DNA of 64,000 nt, taken from Jannaschia marina. Its GTDB lineage: Bacteria > Pseudomonadota > Alphaproteobacteria > Rhodobacterales > Rhodobacteraceae. Shown piece by piece: positions 8,458 through 16,921 of the stretch. Numbering within the stretch: position 1 is the first letter of the stretch; the number at the start of each line of letters is the position of its first letter. Location of the stretch: positions 1 through 64,000 of the forward strand of contig NZ_JABVAX010000016.1 of assembly GCF_013404595.1 (NCBI RefSeq). The letters are read 5' to 3'. The notes beneath the pieces are model-generated. The model had not been told where the DNA came from. It saw nothing but the letters and a program-made list of their open reading frames with translations, and ran no database searches. A program made the translations under genes and the position numbers.

Positions 8458-8825
8458 CCCATGTGGGGTCGACCAAGACTTGCCGATCGGATGGATGGCC
8501 CTGTCTCGGGTTCAACCGCCGAGGCACCGATCCCGCACTCGACGCCGGCGCGGCCCGAGGCCGCCCTCTCGTGCGGACCACGACGGGGTGCGCAGCCGAA
8601 AGGGAAGGCAGATGCACCCTCTTTCCGGCGAGTATGAAGTCCCCTATCGCGTTTGGCTCAAATCCGACGGAGAAATAAATGACGGGCTCGAAACTGAAGC
8701 ATGAGGGGGCCGGGTGATCTGCCCACTCGCTCTGAACGAGAGTCTGCGAGTTTGATTTCGGGAGTCGTCGGGTTCGGGGTTGGCAAGCGCGGCGGGCGCG
8801 AAGCCCTCAAATTGCTCAAGCGTCC
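8458..8825. other. Non-coding gap, no gene recognised
   Basis: This is the stretch between the hairpin and the left end of the IS903-group remnant. Open frames on both strands are low-complexity Arg/Pro-rich translations without ribosome sites or family resemblance. I see no RNA gene or repeat here. Confidence 0.5.
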
Positions 8826-9379
8826 GGTCTTGTTGCACAAAGCTCGCCAGGGATTCACATCGCGAGGCCAGCGGCACAGCCGGTCGACATGTCCAGGCCT
8901 GTGCCTACCCGCTCCCGCACCCTGAACCGGTCCAGCTTCGACGCCGCGCGGCGCGAGCGCCGGTCGCCGACGGTCTGGGTCGACCCTGGCTTGGCACGAG
9001 ACGCCTCCTGGCAAGCCCGGCAAACAGCAGACCTTCTTGTACGCCGCCCCGCCGAAACGCAAAGCCCAGGAAGAAGGACGGTTCCGGGGCGGGAGCGGGG
9101 AACGAGGCCTTGCGCGTACCCAGGTACCTCGGCCGGACGCTCTGGCGGAAATAGAGCGGCTACCACCGCGGAAGCCGCGCCGAGACCAAGCCTCTCGGGA
9201 CATTGCTACGCAATGCCCTGCCGGCCAGTGGATGAACTGCATGAAGCTGCGCGGCCAGAAGCTCATGGCCGAGACCTCGACCGCTTCACCGCCCTCGACA
9301 TCCCCGTCATGCAGCCCGTCGGCTGACGTCAGACGGGGAAAGGGGAACTCCAGCCGAAGGCCATTTGCGCAACAAAGCC
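8826..9379 (+). mobile_element. Decayed IS5-family (IS903-group) insertion sequence
   Basis: The left end, GGTCTTGTTGCACAAA (8826-8841), and the right end, read on the minus strand from 9379, GGCTTTGTTGCGCAAA, match at 13 of 16 positions. Both resemble the IS903-type terminal repeat (GGCTTTGTTGxxxAAA). The interval is about 555 bp where intact elements are about 1 kb, so roughly half is missing. No target duplication is evident. The transposase inside is broken (see the pseudogene). The element ends 46 bp from the tRNA-Pro gene. Confidence 0.78.
8889..9326 (+). pseudogene. IS903-group transposase remnant
   Basis: The ATG at 8889 opens MSRPVPTRSRTLNRSSFDAA, then RRERRSPTVWVDPGL, matching the start of IS903-group transposases (SYNAALRRRGSLTVWLDP). 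PGKQQTFLYAA, in a shifted frame, matches the GRQQTFSDAA segment. Further on, RYLGRTLWRK-stop-SGYHRGSRAETK, then MNCMKLRGQKLMA, then RDLDRFTALDIPVMQPVG match the C-terminus, again in different frames. The central DDE region is missing. Several frameshifts, at least one stop and a large deletion make it non-functional. Confidence 0.75.
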
Positions 9380-9425
9380 GTGTTGCCTGGGACATAGTCC
9401 CTGCAACTTTTCATCGTCAGAAAAC

Positions 9426-9502
9426 TGGTCGGGCAGAGAGGATTCGAACCTCCGACCCCCTGCTCCCGAAGCAGGTGCGCTACCAGGCTGCGCCACTGCC
9501 CG
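9426..9502 (-). tRNA. tRNA-Pro (anticodon CGG)
   Basis: The minus strand reads CGGGCAGTGGCGCAGCC..., with acceptor CGGGCAG pairing CTGCCCG, a D arm, an anticodon stem CTGC/GCAG with loop TTCGGGA (anticodon CGG) and a T arm with GGTTCGAATCC. The 3' CCA is encoded (9428-9426). No variable-arm insertion is present. Its 3' end points into the IS-rich accessory block, the usual geometry for a tRNA-targeted island. Confidence 0.97.
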
Positions 9503-9548
9503 ACCGTGGGCGCGTCCTATCGGCCCGAGACACCCGAGGCAAGGGGTT

Positions 9549-10523
9549 TCAGAGCCGGGCCGACGGCACCGACCGCGCCTCCTCCGAGAGCATCCGCCCG
9601 ATGCGGAAGGACGTGCCCGTCTCGGGCCGCGTCCGCGTCCGCAGGACGGGCGAATTCGACGATCGGCCGCGCCCCTCGCGGAAGACGATGTAGAGCCCCG
9701 AGGCGATGATGATCGCCGCGCCGAGCGCCGTCATCGGCTGGATCGTCTCGTCGAAGAAGAGCCACCCGAAGAGCGCGGCCCAGATGATCTGCGAGTATTG
9801 CATCGGCGCGACGAGCACCGCGTCCGCCCGCCGATACGCCTGGATGAGCGCGAGGCCCGCGAGGAAGGCCAGCGCGGCCATCATCGCCCAGAGCCCGAGG
9901 TCCGGCAGGGGCATGGGCTTGTAGACGAAGGGCAGGAGCGTTCCCATGATCGCGAAGTTCGCCACCATCGGATAGAGCATCAACACTGCCGCCCGCTCCT
10001 CCCGCCCGATCTTGCGCACGATGACCGAGGCGAGGGCGCCGGTGAACGCCGCAACCAGAGCCGCCACATGCCCGGGGCCAAGCTCCACTGCGCCCGGGCG
10101 CAGGACGACGAGCACGCCGACGAGCCCCGCGACGCAGGCCCCGCCGCGATGGAGACCGACCTTTTCGCCCAGGACCGGGATCGCCAGCAGCGTGATGAGG
10201 AGGGGCGAGGCGAAGATCATCGCGTAGACCTGCGCCAACGGCAGCACCGAGAACGCGTAGAACGCGCAGAAGCCCGTCGTGACCGCCGCCACCGTACGCA
10301 GCGCCGTCCACCATGGATGCCTGGGGATGAGCGTGCCGACCTCGCTGTCGCGCAGGAGCATGAAGACGACGAGGGGGAAGGTCAGCAGCACGCTGAAGAA
10401 GACGATCTGGAAGACGGCATATCCGCCGCCAAGCATCTTCACGGCGATGTCGTGCGTGGAGAACAGCGCGAAGGCGGCGAGCGCCAGCAGGATACCGGGA
10501 AGCGGGGAGGATCGTTCGGGCAT
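9549..10523 (-). CDS. EamA/DMT-family transporter
   Basis: This 324-residue protein has ten hydrophobic helices in two EamA repeats (about 8-140 and 150-285). Between helices are the family landmarks PLAQVYAMIFASPLLITLLAIPVLGEK in the first half and ADAVLVAPMQYSQIIWAALFGWLFFDE in the second. It acts in the inner membrane as a drug/metabolite exporter; the substrate cannot be read from sequence. The 40-residue polar C-terminal tail after the last helix is longer than usual. It stands alone next to the tRNA and marks the return to core-like genes. Confidence 0.9.
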   Translation of the reverse strand: MPERSSPLPGILLALAAFALFSTHDIAVKMLGGGYAVFQIVFFSVLLTFPLVVFMLLRDSEVGTLIPRHPWWTALRTVAAVTTGFCAFYAFSVLPLAQVYAMIFASPLLITLLAIPVLGEKVGLHRGGACVAGLVGVLVVLRPGAVELGPGHVAALVAAFTGALASVIVRKIGREERAAVLMLYPMVANFAIMGTLLPFVYKPMPLPDLGLWAMMAALAFLAGLALIQAYRRADAVLVAPMQYSQIIWAALFGWLFFDETIQPMTALGAAIIIASGLYIVFREGRGRSSNSPVLRTRTRPETGTSFRIGRMLSEEARSVPSARL

Positions 10524-10627
10524 GGATATTCCGGTCTTGGTCCGCCCGCCTCCCCTGCGCGCGGCATGTTCAGCATTGCTCTAGCGCGTCGTGGCCCTGC
10601 GGCTCAAGTCCGCGATTCCGTGACGCG

Positions 10628-11104
10628 TCACTCTCGGCCGGGCGAACCATCGGCCAGCCGCGCCAGCGCCGGGCCGGACAACGTATAGTGTGTCTTGCCG
10701 TCGTCCGGGGCCCCGAGTGCGGCATAGAACTCCCGCGCGCCGGGTTCGCCGGTCTCCCACTGGAGGCGCAGGTGGCCCATCGTGAGGACACGTGCCGCGA
10801 TTGTGCGCATCAGGGCGCGCCCCGCACCCGACCCGCGTCCGTCCGGCGCGACGAAAAGCTCCTTGAGGTAGGTGGCGAACCCCGATCCGGCGGGCACCCG
10901 CAGGGTGAAGGCGAAGCCGATCGGGCGGTCGCCCGTCCACGCGATATCGGCATGGGTGCCAAAGTCGGCGGCCAGCTCGCGCAGCAGGTCGTCGAGCATG
11001 GCCGGATCGGCGGAACCGCAGGCGTAGTGCCGCAGGCAGGCCCCGTAGAGTTCGAGAAAGGCGGCCCGGTCCGACGGACGGTAGGGCCGGACCGCCAGGC
11101 TCAC
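10628..11104 (-). CDS. GNAT-family N-acetyltransferase
   Basis: This 158-residue protein starts at GTG 11104, overlapping the leuB stop by 4 bp (GTGA), so it is coupled to leuB. The acetyl-CoA-binding motif A is [20 protein letters not shown] (about residues 87-106), and the C-terminal [15 protein letters not shown] is the usual motif B. A longer frame upstream lies inside leuB and is not credible. The acetyl acceptor is unknown. Confidence 0.85.
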   Translation of the reverse strand: MSLAVRPYRPSDRAAFLELYGACLRHYACGSADPAMLDDLLRELAADFGTHADIAWTGDRPIGFAFTLRVPAGSGFATYLKELFVAPDGRGSGAGRALMRTIAARVLTMGHLRLQWETGEPGAREFYAALGAPDDGKTHYTLSGPALARLADGSPGRE

Positions 11105-12204
11105 GACGCGTCGAGCGCCGCGAGGATCGCATCGCCCATCTCGGACGTCGAGATCGGCGTGCCGCCGTCGGGGCCCATCAGGTCGGCCGTGCGCGCGCCG
11201 CCGGCCAGCACCGTCTGCACCGCACCTTCGAGCAGGTCGGCATGTGCGCCCTCGTCGAAGGAGTAGCGCAGCGCCATCGCGAAGCTGAGGATACAGGCGA
11301 TCGGGTTGGCCTTGCCCTGCCCGCTGATGTCGGGGGCGGAGCCGTGGACGGGCTCGTAGAGTGCCTTCGGCCGGCCGTTCTCCATCGGCAGGCCGAGCGA
11401 AGCGGAGGGCAGCATCCCAAGCGAGCCGGTCAGCATCGCCGCGCAATCCGAGAGGACGTCGCCGAAGAGGTTGTCCGTCACGATCACGTCGAACTGCTTC
11501 GGCGCACGCACGAGCTGCATCGCGCCGTTGTCGGCGTACATGTGGCTCAGCTCGACGTCCGGATACTCGGCGTCGTGGATCTCCTGCACGACGTCGCGCC
11601 AGAGAATGCCCGACTCCATCACGTTGGCCTTCTCCATCGAGCAGACCTTGTTGCCGCGCTTCTTCGCCAGTTCGAAGGCCGAGCGGGCGACGCGGGCGAT
11701 CTCGCTCTCGGTGTAGCGTTGGGTGTTCACGCCGACGCGCTCGTTACCCTCCTTGTGGATGCCCCGCGGCTCTCCGAAATAGACGCCGGAGGTCAGCTCG
11801 CGCACGATCATGATGTCGAGGCCGGCCACGATGTCCTTCTTGAGAGAGGAGAAATCGGCCAGCGCACCGAAGCACTGCGCCGGGCGCAGGTTCGAGAAGA
11901 GGTCCATCTCCTTGCGCAGACGCAGGAGGCCGCGCTCGGGCTTCACGCTGAAGTCGAGGTCGTCGTATTTCGGCCCGCCGACCGCACCGAGGAGCACGGC
12001 ATCGACCTCCTGCGCCTTCGCCATCGTCTCGTCGGTGAGGGGCGTGCCATGCACGTCATAGGCCGCGCCGCCGACCAGATCCTCCGAGACGTCGAAGACG
12101 AGGCCCTTCTTCGCGCCGAACCAGTCGATCACGCGGCGCACCTCGGCCATGACTTCGGGGCCGATGCCGTCGCCCGGCAGGATCAGGAGGGAGGGGTTCG
12201 CCAT
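11101..12204 (-). CDS. leuB: 3-isopropylmalate dehydrogenase
   Basis: A 367-residue enzyme of the leucine pathway that oxidises and decarboxylates 3-isopropylmalate with NAD+. The N-terminus [31 protein letters not shown], the metal/NAD region [32 protein letters not shown] and [18 protein letters not shown] are all intact, and the length is normal. The GNAT gene overlaps its end. leuD lies about 2.1 kb upstream on the same strand, separated by two unrelated genes; leuC is not in between. Confidence 0.97.
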   Translation of the reverse strand: MANPSLLILPGDGIGPEVMAEVRRVIDWFGAKKGLVFDVSEDLVGGAAYDVHGTPLTDETMAKAQEVDAVLLGAVGGPKYDDLDFSVKPERGLLRLRKEMDLFSNLRPAQCFGALADFSSLKKDIVAGLDIMIVRELTSGVYFGEPRGIHKEGNERVGVNTQRYTESEIARVARSAFELAKKRGNKVCSMEKANVMESGILWRDVVQEIHDAEYPDVELSHMYADNGAMQLVRAPKQFDVIVTDNLFGDVLSDCAAMLTGSLGMLPSASLGLPMENGRPKALYEPVHGSAPDISGQGKANPIACILSFAMALRYSFDEGAHADLLEGAVQTVLAGGARTADLMGPDGGTPISTSEMGDAILAALDAS

Positions 12205-12261
12205 GTCTCGGGCCTTTGCTGCAAATGGTCGATGCCGGGGTAGGGGATGACCCCGCAGCCG

Positions 12262-13332
12262 TCAAGGAAGCGCCACGTCGACCCAGACGAGGCGCGCGGG
12301 ACCGGCGGCATCGTCGCGCAGGATGCCGCTGTCGATGACCCGCAGTCCGCGCGCCGGCAGCACGTAGTCCACCCGCATCTCGCCCGCGCGCTCCCAACGG
12401 ACGGTGGCGGTGTTACCCCCGTCGGACGGGGCGACATCCTGCAGGGCCGGATGATCGAGGAGCGCACGGAGCGCCTCCGCGTGGCCTTCGCCGCGCGCGG
12501 GGTCCTGATTGGCGCGGCCGAGCACGACGGGCAGCGGCACGTCGGTTGCAAGGTCGGTCACCTGCAGAAGCTCGTCCCGGTTGCGCAAGCCGTTGCGATC
12601 CTCCGGGCCATCGAAGACAGGGGTGCCGGCGGCCAGTGTGACGAGCATCAACTGCGCTTCGCCAACCCGGAGCGGCACGCGCCATTGCGCCGTGGTCGCG
12701 AGGGGGATCTCGTCCTGCGCCGCCTCGGGCAGGAGACCGGCCGCATCAGACCGGTCGGACCAGAGGGTCGCGGAGTGGTCCTTCGCCTCTCCCAACGGAT
12801 ACCGTGACAGGAGCGCGAGGCCGCTGTCTCCGGTGAACCAGCCGTAGCCCAGCGCGTCGCGCGGGCCGTGCGCCCGACCGTCCCCGTCGAGGTCGTGGCC
12901 GGACGGCGTACCGCTGTTGGGCCGCAGGGCAAGCGCGTGGGGATATGCCGCGCCGAGGTCGCGCAGGCGGTCGCGCAGGGCCGAGAGCCCCGCACCGCCA
13001 TGGTCCCAGTCGACATCCATCAGCAGAATCACATCCGCCCCGGCCGCGGCGATCAGCGCCAGGGCCGCCTCCGCCTGAGCGTCGCGCCCCGCCCGCAGGT
13101 CTCGCACCATGAGGCCCGGCCCCTTGCGCCCGAGGCCGCTGTCGTAAGTGGCGAAGCGGATCGTGTCGGCCCCGACAGCGCCCCCGAGCGCGAGAAAGAT
13201 CAGGCCGGCAAGAAGGCCGGGTCCGGCACGCCGTCTTCCTGCCCCAGACGCCGGCGCTTGTGCGAAATCATCAGTGCAAGGCGACGCATCGCGATGCCGC
13301 GCAGGAAGAGGGAGGTCGGAAGGAAGGCCCAT
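12262..13332 (-). CDS. Endonuclease/exonuclease/phosphatase-family protein
   Basis: After a hydrophobic segment (GLLAGLIFLALGGAVGA) that looks like a signal sequence, the protein reads DTIRFATYDSGLGRKGPGLMVRDL, then ADVILLMDVDWDHGG, LALLSRYPL and MRVDYVLPARGLRV. These are landmarks of the EEP fold as found in many Rhodobacteraceae secreted hypothetical proteins. The start is uncertain: the in-frame ATG at 13332 overlaps the upstream gene by 133 bp. A GTG at 13347 and a CTG at 13203 (overlapping the upstream TGA) are the alternatives. Ordinary Asp/His catalytic positions are partly replaced (DVD in place of the usual metal-binding Glu box), so activity is uncertain. Confidence 0.75.
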   Translation of the reverse strand: MGLPSDLPLPARHRDASPCTDDFAQAPASGAGRRRAGPGLLAGLIFLALGGAVGADTIRFATYDSGLGRKGPGLMVRDLRAGRDAQAEAALALIAAAGADVILLMDVDWDHGGAGLSALRDRLRDLGAAYPHALALRPNSGTPSGHDLDGDGRAHGPRDALGYGWFTGDSGLALLSRYPLGEAKDHSATLWSDRSDAAGLLPEAAQDEIPLATTAQWRVPLRVGEAQLMLVTLAAGTPVFDGPEDRNGLRNRDELLQVTDLATDVPLPVVLGRANQDPARGEGHAEALRALLDHPALQDVAPSDGGNTATVRWERAGEMRVDYVLPARGLRVIDSGILRDDAAGPARLVWVDVALP

Positions 13333-14045
13333 AGCGCCATCACCCACACCAGCATCAGATCGCTGTGCAGCATCGACAGGTCGTAGGACCGGGCGATGAA
13401 CACGGCGAGGGGCGGGGCCAGATATGGCAGCAGAAGCCCTAACAGAATGTTAACGGCTCCGTCCCGGTTGAGTCGCTTCACGACGTCCGCCCCGGCGGTC
13501 GGGTCGAAGGTCGGCAGGTTGATCCAGACGTTGAAGCTGCCCGTGGGCGAGGGCCAGCCGCGAATCCGGATCAGGATCGCGAAGACGGTCAGGCCGACGA
13601 GCGAGGTCAGATAGGCGAGGCCCGCAGCGGCCCGCACCGAATGCGCCTGCGACAGCGACGTCCCCTCGGGCAAGAGCCAGAGGATCAGCCGGATCGGCGA
13701 GAGGGGGAAATCCATCGACTGCCCGAGGAGCACGCCGATCGCCATGACGAGACGGGACAGGAGCGTGCTCTCGTACTTTCCGGCGCAGGCCACCGAGATC
13801 AGGACGAGCGTGACGAAGAGCGTCAGGAACCGCACGCGGTTGAAGGGCGGGGCCCCCCGGAACTCGACGAGGCCGGGATAGGTCGAGCCGTATTCGACGA
13901 TGACGAAGACCGCCGCGAAGATCGCGATGAGAACGAAAGTGTCGGTGATCTGGGAATTGGGATCCGGCAGCATCAGTGACGGTGTCAGAACCATCACCAC
14001 CACGAGAAACGCGCGAATGCACGCACCTGGAAGCTGCGAAATCAC
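13200..14045 (-). CDS. Conserved multi-pass membrane protein
   Basis: This 281-residue protein has about six or seven hydrophobic helices (around 10-27, 37-53, 75-90, 100-125, 140-165 and 195-245) and ends in a basic tail (RRLALMISHKRRRLG). I recognise no domain; similar unnamed membrane proteins occur in Rhodobacteraceae. It is transcribed together with the EEP-family gene, whose reading frame overlaps its end, so the two may act together at the membrane. Confidence 0.75.
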   Translation of the reverse strand: MISQLPGACIRAFLVVVMVLTPSLMLPDPNSQITDTFVLIAIFAAVFVIVEYGSTYPGLVEFRGAPPFNRVRFLTLFVTLVLISVACAGKYESTLLSRLVMAIGVLLGQSMDFPLSPIRLILWLLPEGTSLSQAHSVRAAAGLAYLTSLVGLTVFAILIRIRGWPSPTGSFNVWINLPTFDPTAGADVVKRLNRDGAVNILLGLLLPYLAPPLAVFIARSYDLSMLHSDLMLVWVMALWAFLPTSLFLRGIAMRRLALMISHKRRRLGQEDGVPDPAFLPA

Positions 14046-14220
14046 TGCCTGTCGATCCTTATCGGACGGCCCCCGTTGTTTTCGGAGCCTCGTTTCTGCT
14101 GCCCTCGTTGGGGCGACTGCCTCATTCTTGCCACCAAGGTGCCTTGTTTAAGTTCACCCCGCAACCGCCTGAGGTTGAACGAAAAGCGCAAAGGTATTTT
14201 GTGTGCCCAGAAAGCCGCAA

Positions 14221-14247
14221 GGGCTCTCTCGAAAACCGAGAGAGCCC
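14221..14247 (-). terminator. Terminator-like hairpin after leuD
   Basis: A perfect 11-bp inverted repeat, GGGCTCTCTCG/CGAGAGAGCCC, with a five-base loop lies 56 bp past the leuD stop. It is positioned to end the leuD transcript. T/A-rich bases flank it on both sides (TTTAAA on one), so it could also work in the other direction. Confidence 0.8.
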
Positions 14248-14302
14248 TTTAAAGACAGTATCTTAAGGATCGACGTTAAAGTTCTTGACGTCGCCCCCGG
14301 GA

Positions 14303-14908
14303 TCAGACCCAGGGACGGGCCTGGGCCATGTCCCGCTCATAGCTGTCGATCGAGGCAGCCTTCTCCATGGTCAGGCCGATGTCGTCCAACCCGTTCAGAA
14401 GGCAGTGCTTCTTGAAGCTGTCGACCTCGAAGGGATAGGCCGTGCCATCGGTGCCGGTGACCGTCTGGCTCTCCAGATCGACGGTGATGCGCGCGTTCTC
14501 GCCGTTCTTCGCGTCATCCATCAGCGCATCGACCTGCTCCTGCGGCAGGACGATCGGCAGGATGCCGTTCTTGAAGCAGTTGTTGTAGAAAATGTCGGCG
14601 AAGCTCGGCGCGATGACGGCGCGGATGCCGAAATCCAGAAGCGCCCAAGGCGCATGCTCGCGGGAGGAGCCGCAGCCGAAGTTGTCGCCCGCGACGATGA
14701 TCTCGGCCTTGCGGTAGGCCGGCTGGTTCAGCACGAAATCCGCGACCTCGGAGCCGTCGTCGTTGTAGCGCATCTCGTCGAAGAGGTTCACGCCGAGACC
14801 CGAACGCTTGATCGTCTTGAGGAACTGCTTGGGGATGATCATGTCGGTGTCGACATTGATGAGCGGCAGCGGCGCGGCCACGCCGGTCAGGGTCTCGAAC
14901 TTGTCCAT
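14303..14908 (-). CDS. leuD: 3-isopropylmalate dehydratase small subunit
   Basis: A 201-residue swivel-domain subunit of isopropylmalate isomerase, partner of LeuC in leucine synthesis. The family core is intact: [18 protein letters not shown] at the N-terminus, [17 protein letters not shown] with the GCGSSRE substrate loop, and [20 protein letters not shown]. Normal length. The next upstream gene (14938-15747) is unrelated, so leuC, usually directly before leuD, must lie elsewhere. Confidence 0.97.
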   Translation of the reverse strand: MDKFETLTGVAAPLPLINVDTDMIIPKQFLKTIKRSGLGVNLFDEMRYNDDGSEVADFVLNQPAYRKAEIIVAGDNFGCGSSREHAPWALLDFGIRAVIAPSFADIFYNNCFKNGILPIVLPQEQVDALMDDAKNGENARITVDLESQTVTGTDGTAYPFEVDSFKKHCLLNGLDDIGLTMEKAASIDSYERDMAQARPWV

Positions 14909-14937
14909 GCTGTCCTCCGGGATCTCTGCCGGAGCAC

Positions 14938-15747
14938 TTACGCCGGTGGCACGGCGAAGGTCAACGCGGCCCAGAGCGTCTGCCAGACCGGATCGCCATC
15001 TTCGACGGGGTCAAGTGGCAGGATCGTCACCGAGTCGAGCAGGTATTCGTGCCCCGGCTCCACCGGCAGTGTCACGCGCCCCTCGCCGTCGGCGGTATGC
15101 AGCGTGATCTCGACGTTGCCCTCCGGGTCCTTGGCGAACATCTCCACCTGCGCGCCACCCTTCGGCGCGCCATCGAGCAGCACCTGAACCGGCAGGCCGG
15201 CCGACAGGTCGCCGACATAGGGGTTCGCGCCCGCGACGATCTCGGTGCGCAAGCCCCGCGCCGCATCGGCCCCAGCGCCCCCACCCACAGCGATGAGCGC
15301 CTTCGCGAAGCGGCGGTAGCTTTCCTCGAAGCCGGTCTCGGGCAGACCCCGGTCGAGGTGCTCCTGCTGCGCGAAGGCGAAATCCTTGTGGTCGGTGAAC
15401 TTCACCCACTTGGCCCACTCCTTGTAGGTGACCGTGCGATCCGTCGTCTCGTGCAGGATCGTCAGCAGCCCCTCGGGCAGATCGGCCACGTCGAAGGCCG
15501 GATTGTCGCCGATACGGGCCGGCACCGCCTGCCGCTCCCCCTCGACGATCATCTCGAAGAGGGCCGAGCGGCCGGGAATGTAGGAGAGCGCAGAGCCGGC
15601 AAATTCCTCTCCGTTGCGGAAGGTCGCGGTGACCGGTCCGCCCGCCTCCACGGCGTAGTCCGTCGGTTCGATCCAGAATTCATGGGCTTGCAACGGCAGG
15701 CCGGGGGTGCACAGTGCCAGTAGAACAAGGTGAAAAGGGCGCAGCAT
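14938..15747 (-). CDS. DUF4198-family periplasmic protein
   Basis: This 269-residue protein begins with a signal peptide ([21 protein letters not shown]) and then HEFWIEP, the hallmark of DUF4198 proteins, whose post-cleavage His may bind metal. The C-terminal half is a beta-sandwich-like region with [26 protein letters not shown] good site (CCGGAGATTGTTC) precedes ATG 15747. It is divergent from the HupE/UreJ-type gene, with start codons sharing two bases. DUF4198 genes often accompany nickel/cobalt or other metal uptake genes, so a metal-handling role is likely but unproven. Confidence 0.85.
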   Translation of the reverse strand: MLRPFHLVLLALCTPGLPLQAHEFWIEPTDYAVEAGGPVTATFRNGEEFAGSALSYIPGRSALFEMIVEGERQAVPARIGDNPAFDVADLPEGLLTILHETTDRTVTYKEWAKWVKFTDHKDFAFAQQEHLDRGLPETGFEESYRRFAKALIAVGGGAGADAARGLRTEIVAGANPYVGDLSAGLPVQVLLDGAPKGGAQVEMFAKDPEGNVEITLHTADGEGRVTLPVEPGHEYLLDSVTILPLDPVEDGDPVWQTLWAALTFAVPPA

Positions 15748-16921
15748 GAACAATCTCCGGATGACGTGGCTCAGAGTGGCGCTGGCGCTCCTCGTGTCAA
15801 TGGGACTGCCGATCACGGCCGCGGCACATGAGGTGCAGCCGGCGGTGGCCGACGTCACCGTCGACGAGGCCCGCGTCGAGATCGAGCTGCGCGTCGCCGT
15901 GGAGCCGCTCATCGCCGGGGTGAACCTGTCGGAGGTCGAAGACACCAACGACTCGCCCCTGTCGGACGAGAACGACGCCCTGCGCGCCCTGCCCCCGGAG
16001 GAGCTGTCCGCCGCGCTGACCGAGGCCTGGCCCTCGATCGCGGAGGGGATCACGCTGCGCGCGGGCGAGACCGACCTCGTGCCGGAGCTCACTGCGGTCG
16101 AGGTGCCGGAGGTGGGCGACGTCGAAGTCCGCCGCGATTCGACACTCACCCTCGCCGCCGATCTGCCTCAAGGCGACGAGCCGGTCGTCATGGGTTTCGA
16201 CGCCGAGCTTGGCACGCTGATCATCCGGCAGATCGCCGAAGGCGAGGCCTACGAGGCGCTTCTGACCGCGGGGGCCCTCTCGGATCCGATGCCGCGCACG
16301 GGCGTCGCCACGCCGGAACTGGGCGAGGTAATCCAGCGCTACGTCGTCTCGGGCTTCATCCACGTCATCCCGGACGGGCTCGACCACATCCTCTTCGTCC
16401 TGGGCCTCTTCTTCTACGCGCTCGCATGGCGACCGCTCATCTGGCAGGTCACGTCCTTCACCGTCGCGCATATGCTCACGCTGGCGCTCGCCACGACGGG
16501 GGTCATCACCATTCCGGGCGACTGGATGTGGCTCGTCGAGACGATCATCGCGGCCTCCATCGCCTGGATCGCGATCGAGAACATCTTCGGACGCGGAGAG
16601 CGGCAGAATATCGGCTGGGGCCGCGTCGGCGTCGTCTTCCTCTTCGGGCTGGTGCATGGCCTCGGCTTTGCCTCGGTCCTGTCGGAGTTCGGGCTGGGCC
16701 AGTACCTTGCCGCCTCGCTGCTGGCGTTCATGGTGGGGCTCGAGATCGGGCACTTCACCGTGATCGCCGCGGCGTTCCTGCTCTTTGGCCTGCCCCTCGG
16801 GACGAGCCCGATCTACCGCAAGGCCGTGGTCATCCCCGGCTCGCTCGTGATCGCGGCGATCGGGGTCTACTGGGTGCTGAACCGCACCGGCTTCGCGGGC
16901 GATCTGCCCTATCTAACCTAG
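15746..16921 (+). CDS. HupE/UreJ-type membrane protein
   Basis: This 391-residue protein has a signal peptide (VALALLVSMGLPITAAAHE). A periplasmic domain of about 190 residues follows, then about seven helices with the HupE_2 signature VSGFIHVIPDGLDHILFVLGLFF, TSFTVAHMLTLALA and FGLVHGLGFASVL, where the His residues probably handle a metal. HupE/UreJ proteins are putative nickel permeases or accessory proteins. ATG 15746 overlaps the divergent gene's ATG; ATG 15761 (MTWLRVAL) is an alternative that would shorten the leader by five residues. It converges with the topoisomerase gene, 3' ends overlapping by 9 bp. Confidence 0.88.
   Translation: MNNLRMTWLRVALALLVSMGLPITAAAHEVQPAVADVTVDEARVEIELRVAVEPLIAGVNLSEVEDTNDSPLSDENDALRALPPEELSAALTEAWPSIAEGITLRAGETDLVPELTAVEVPEVGDVEVRRDSTLTLAADLPQGDEPVVMGFDAELGTLIIRQIAEGEAYEALLTAGALSDPMPRTGVATPELGEVIQRYVVSGFIHVIPDGLDHILFVLGLFFYALAWRPLIWQVTSFTVAHMLTLALATTGVITIPGDWMWLVETIIAASIAWIAIENIFGRGERQNIGWGRVGVVFLFGLVHGLGFASVLSEFGLGQYLAASLLAFMVGLEIGHFTVIAAAFLLFGLPLGTSPIYRKAVVIPGSLVIAAIGVYWVLNRTGFAGDLPYLT

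Noticed and set aside
8658..9395. 245-codon minus-strand frame across the IS903-group remnant
   Set aside because: The recognisable transposase pieces are on the plus strand between two terminal repeats; the minus-strand frame has no resemblance to anything and no ribosome site.
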